Shown: piece by piece, positions 8,773 through 8,773 of the stretch | Layout: every line of letters starts with the position of its first letter | Numbering within the stretch: the first letter of the stretch is position 1 | NCBI GenBank assembly: GCA_003242525.1 | Contig: QGUU01000079.1 | Coordinates: forward strand, 1-8,773 | DNA: 8,773 nt | Origin: Pseudomonadota bacterium | GTDB taxonomy: Bacteria > Pseudomonadota > Alphaproteobacteria > Rhizobiales > Rhizobiaceae | Reading direction: 5' to 3' | Position numbers and translations under genes: made by a program | Notes under the pieces: model-generated | Database searches by the model: none | What the model was told of the DNA's origin: nothing | The model's input: the letters and a program-made list of their open reading frames with translations, nothing else

Positions 8773-8773
8773 G

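Overview
The window is the interior of a proton-pumping NADH:quinone oxidoreductase (respiratory complex I, nuo) operon. Every supported gene lies on the minus strand, so transcription runs from high to low coordinates. The gene order is: tail of an unrecognised beta-sandwich-type protein, nuoF, a helix-hairpin-helix accessory gene, nuoG, nuoH, nuoI, nuoJ, nuoK, and most of nuoL. High GC content, mitochondrial-like subunit sequences and the extra small gene between nuoF and nuoG point to an alphaproteobacterium, most likely of the Hyphomicrobiales (Mesorhizobium/Phyllobacteriaceae-like). This placement comes from recalled family resemblance, not from a search.

Layout by region: 8536-8772 is the 3' end of a protein with a carboxypeptidase-regulatory-like fold signature. 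7223-8527 is nuoF (NADH/FMN site, cluster N3). 6587-7219 is a 210-residue protein with a membrane-like N-terminal stretch, a low-complexity linker and a C-terminal helix-hairpin-helix domain. 6516-6586 is a short gap with a hairpin. 4434-6515 is nuoG (clusters N1b, N5, N4; no N7). 3380-4426 is nuoH (membrane quinone-site subunit). 2889-3380 is nuoI (clusters N6a and N6b). 2745-2888 is the longest untranslated gap and holds a perfect 8-bp inverted repeat. 2124-2744 is nuoJ, 1814-2122 is nuoK, and 1-1810 is nuoL (the window ends before its C-terminus).

The genes work as one machine. NuoF takes electrons from NADH, NuoG and NuoI pass them along iron-sulfur clusters to the quinone at the NuoH interface, and NuoH/J/K/L form part of the proton-translocating membrane arm. 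Gene junctions are mostly 1-8 nt or overlap by 1 nt, and the Shine-Dalgarno sequence of a gene often lies in the last codons of the gene before it, which implies tight translational coupling. The parts not explained by canonical complex I are the helix-hairpin-helix protein, the partial upstream protein and the two structured gaps. No tRNA, rRNA, mobile element, CRISPR array or convincing terminator was seen.
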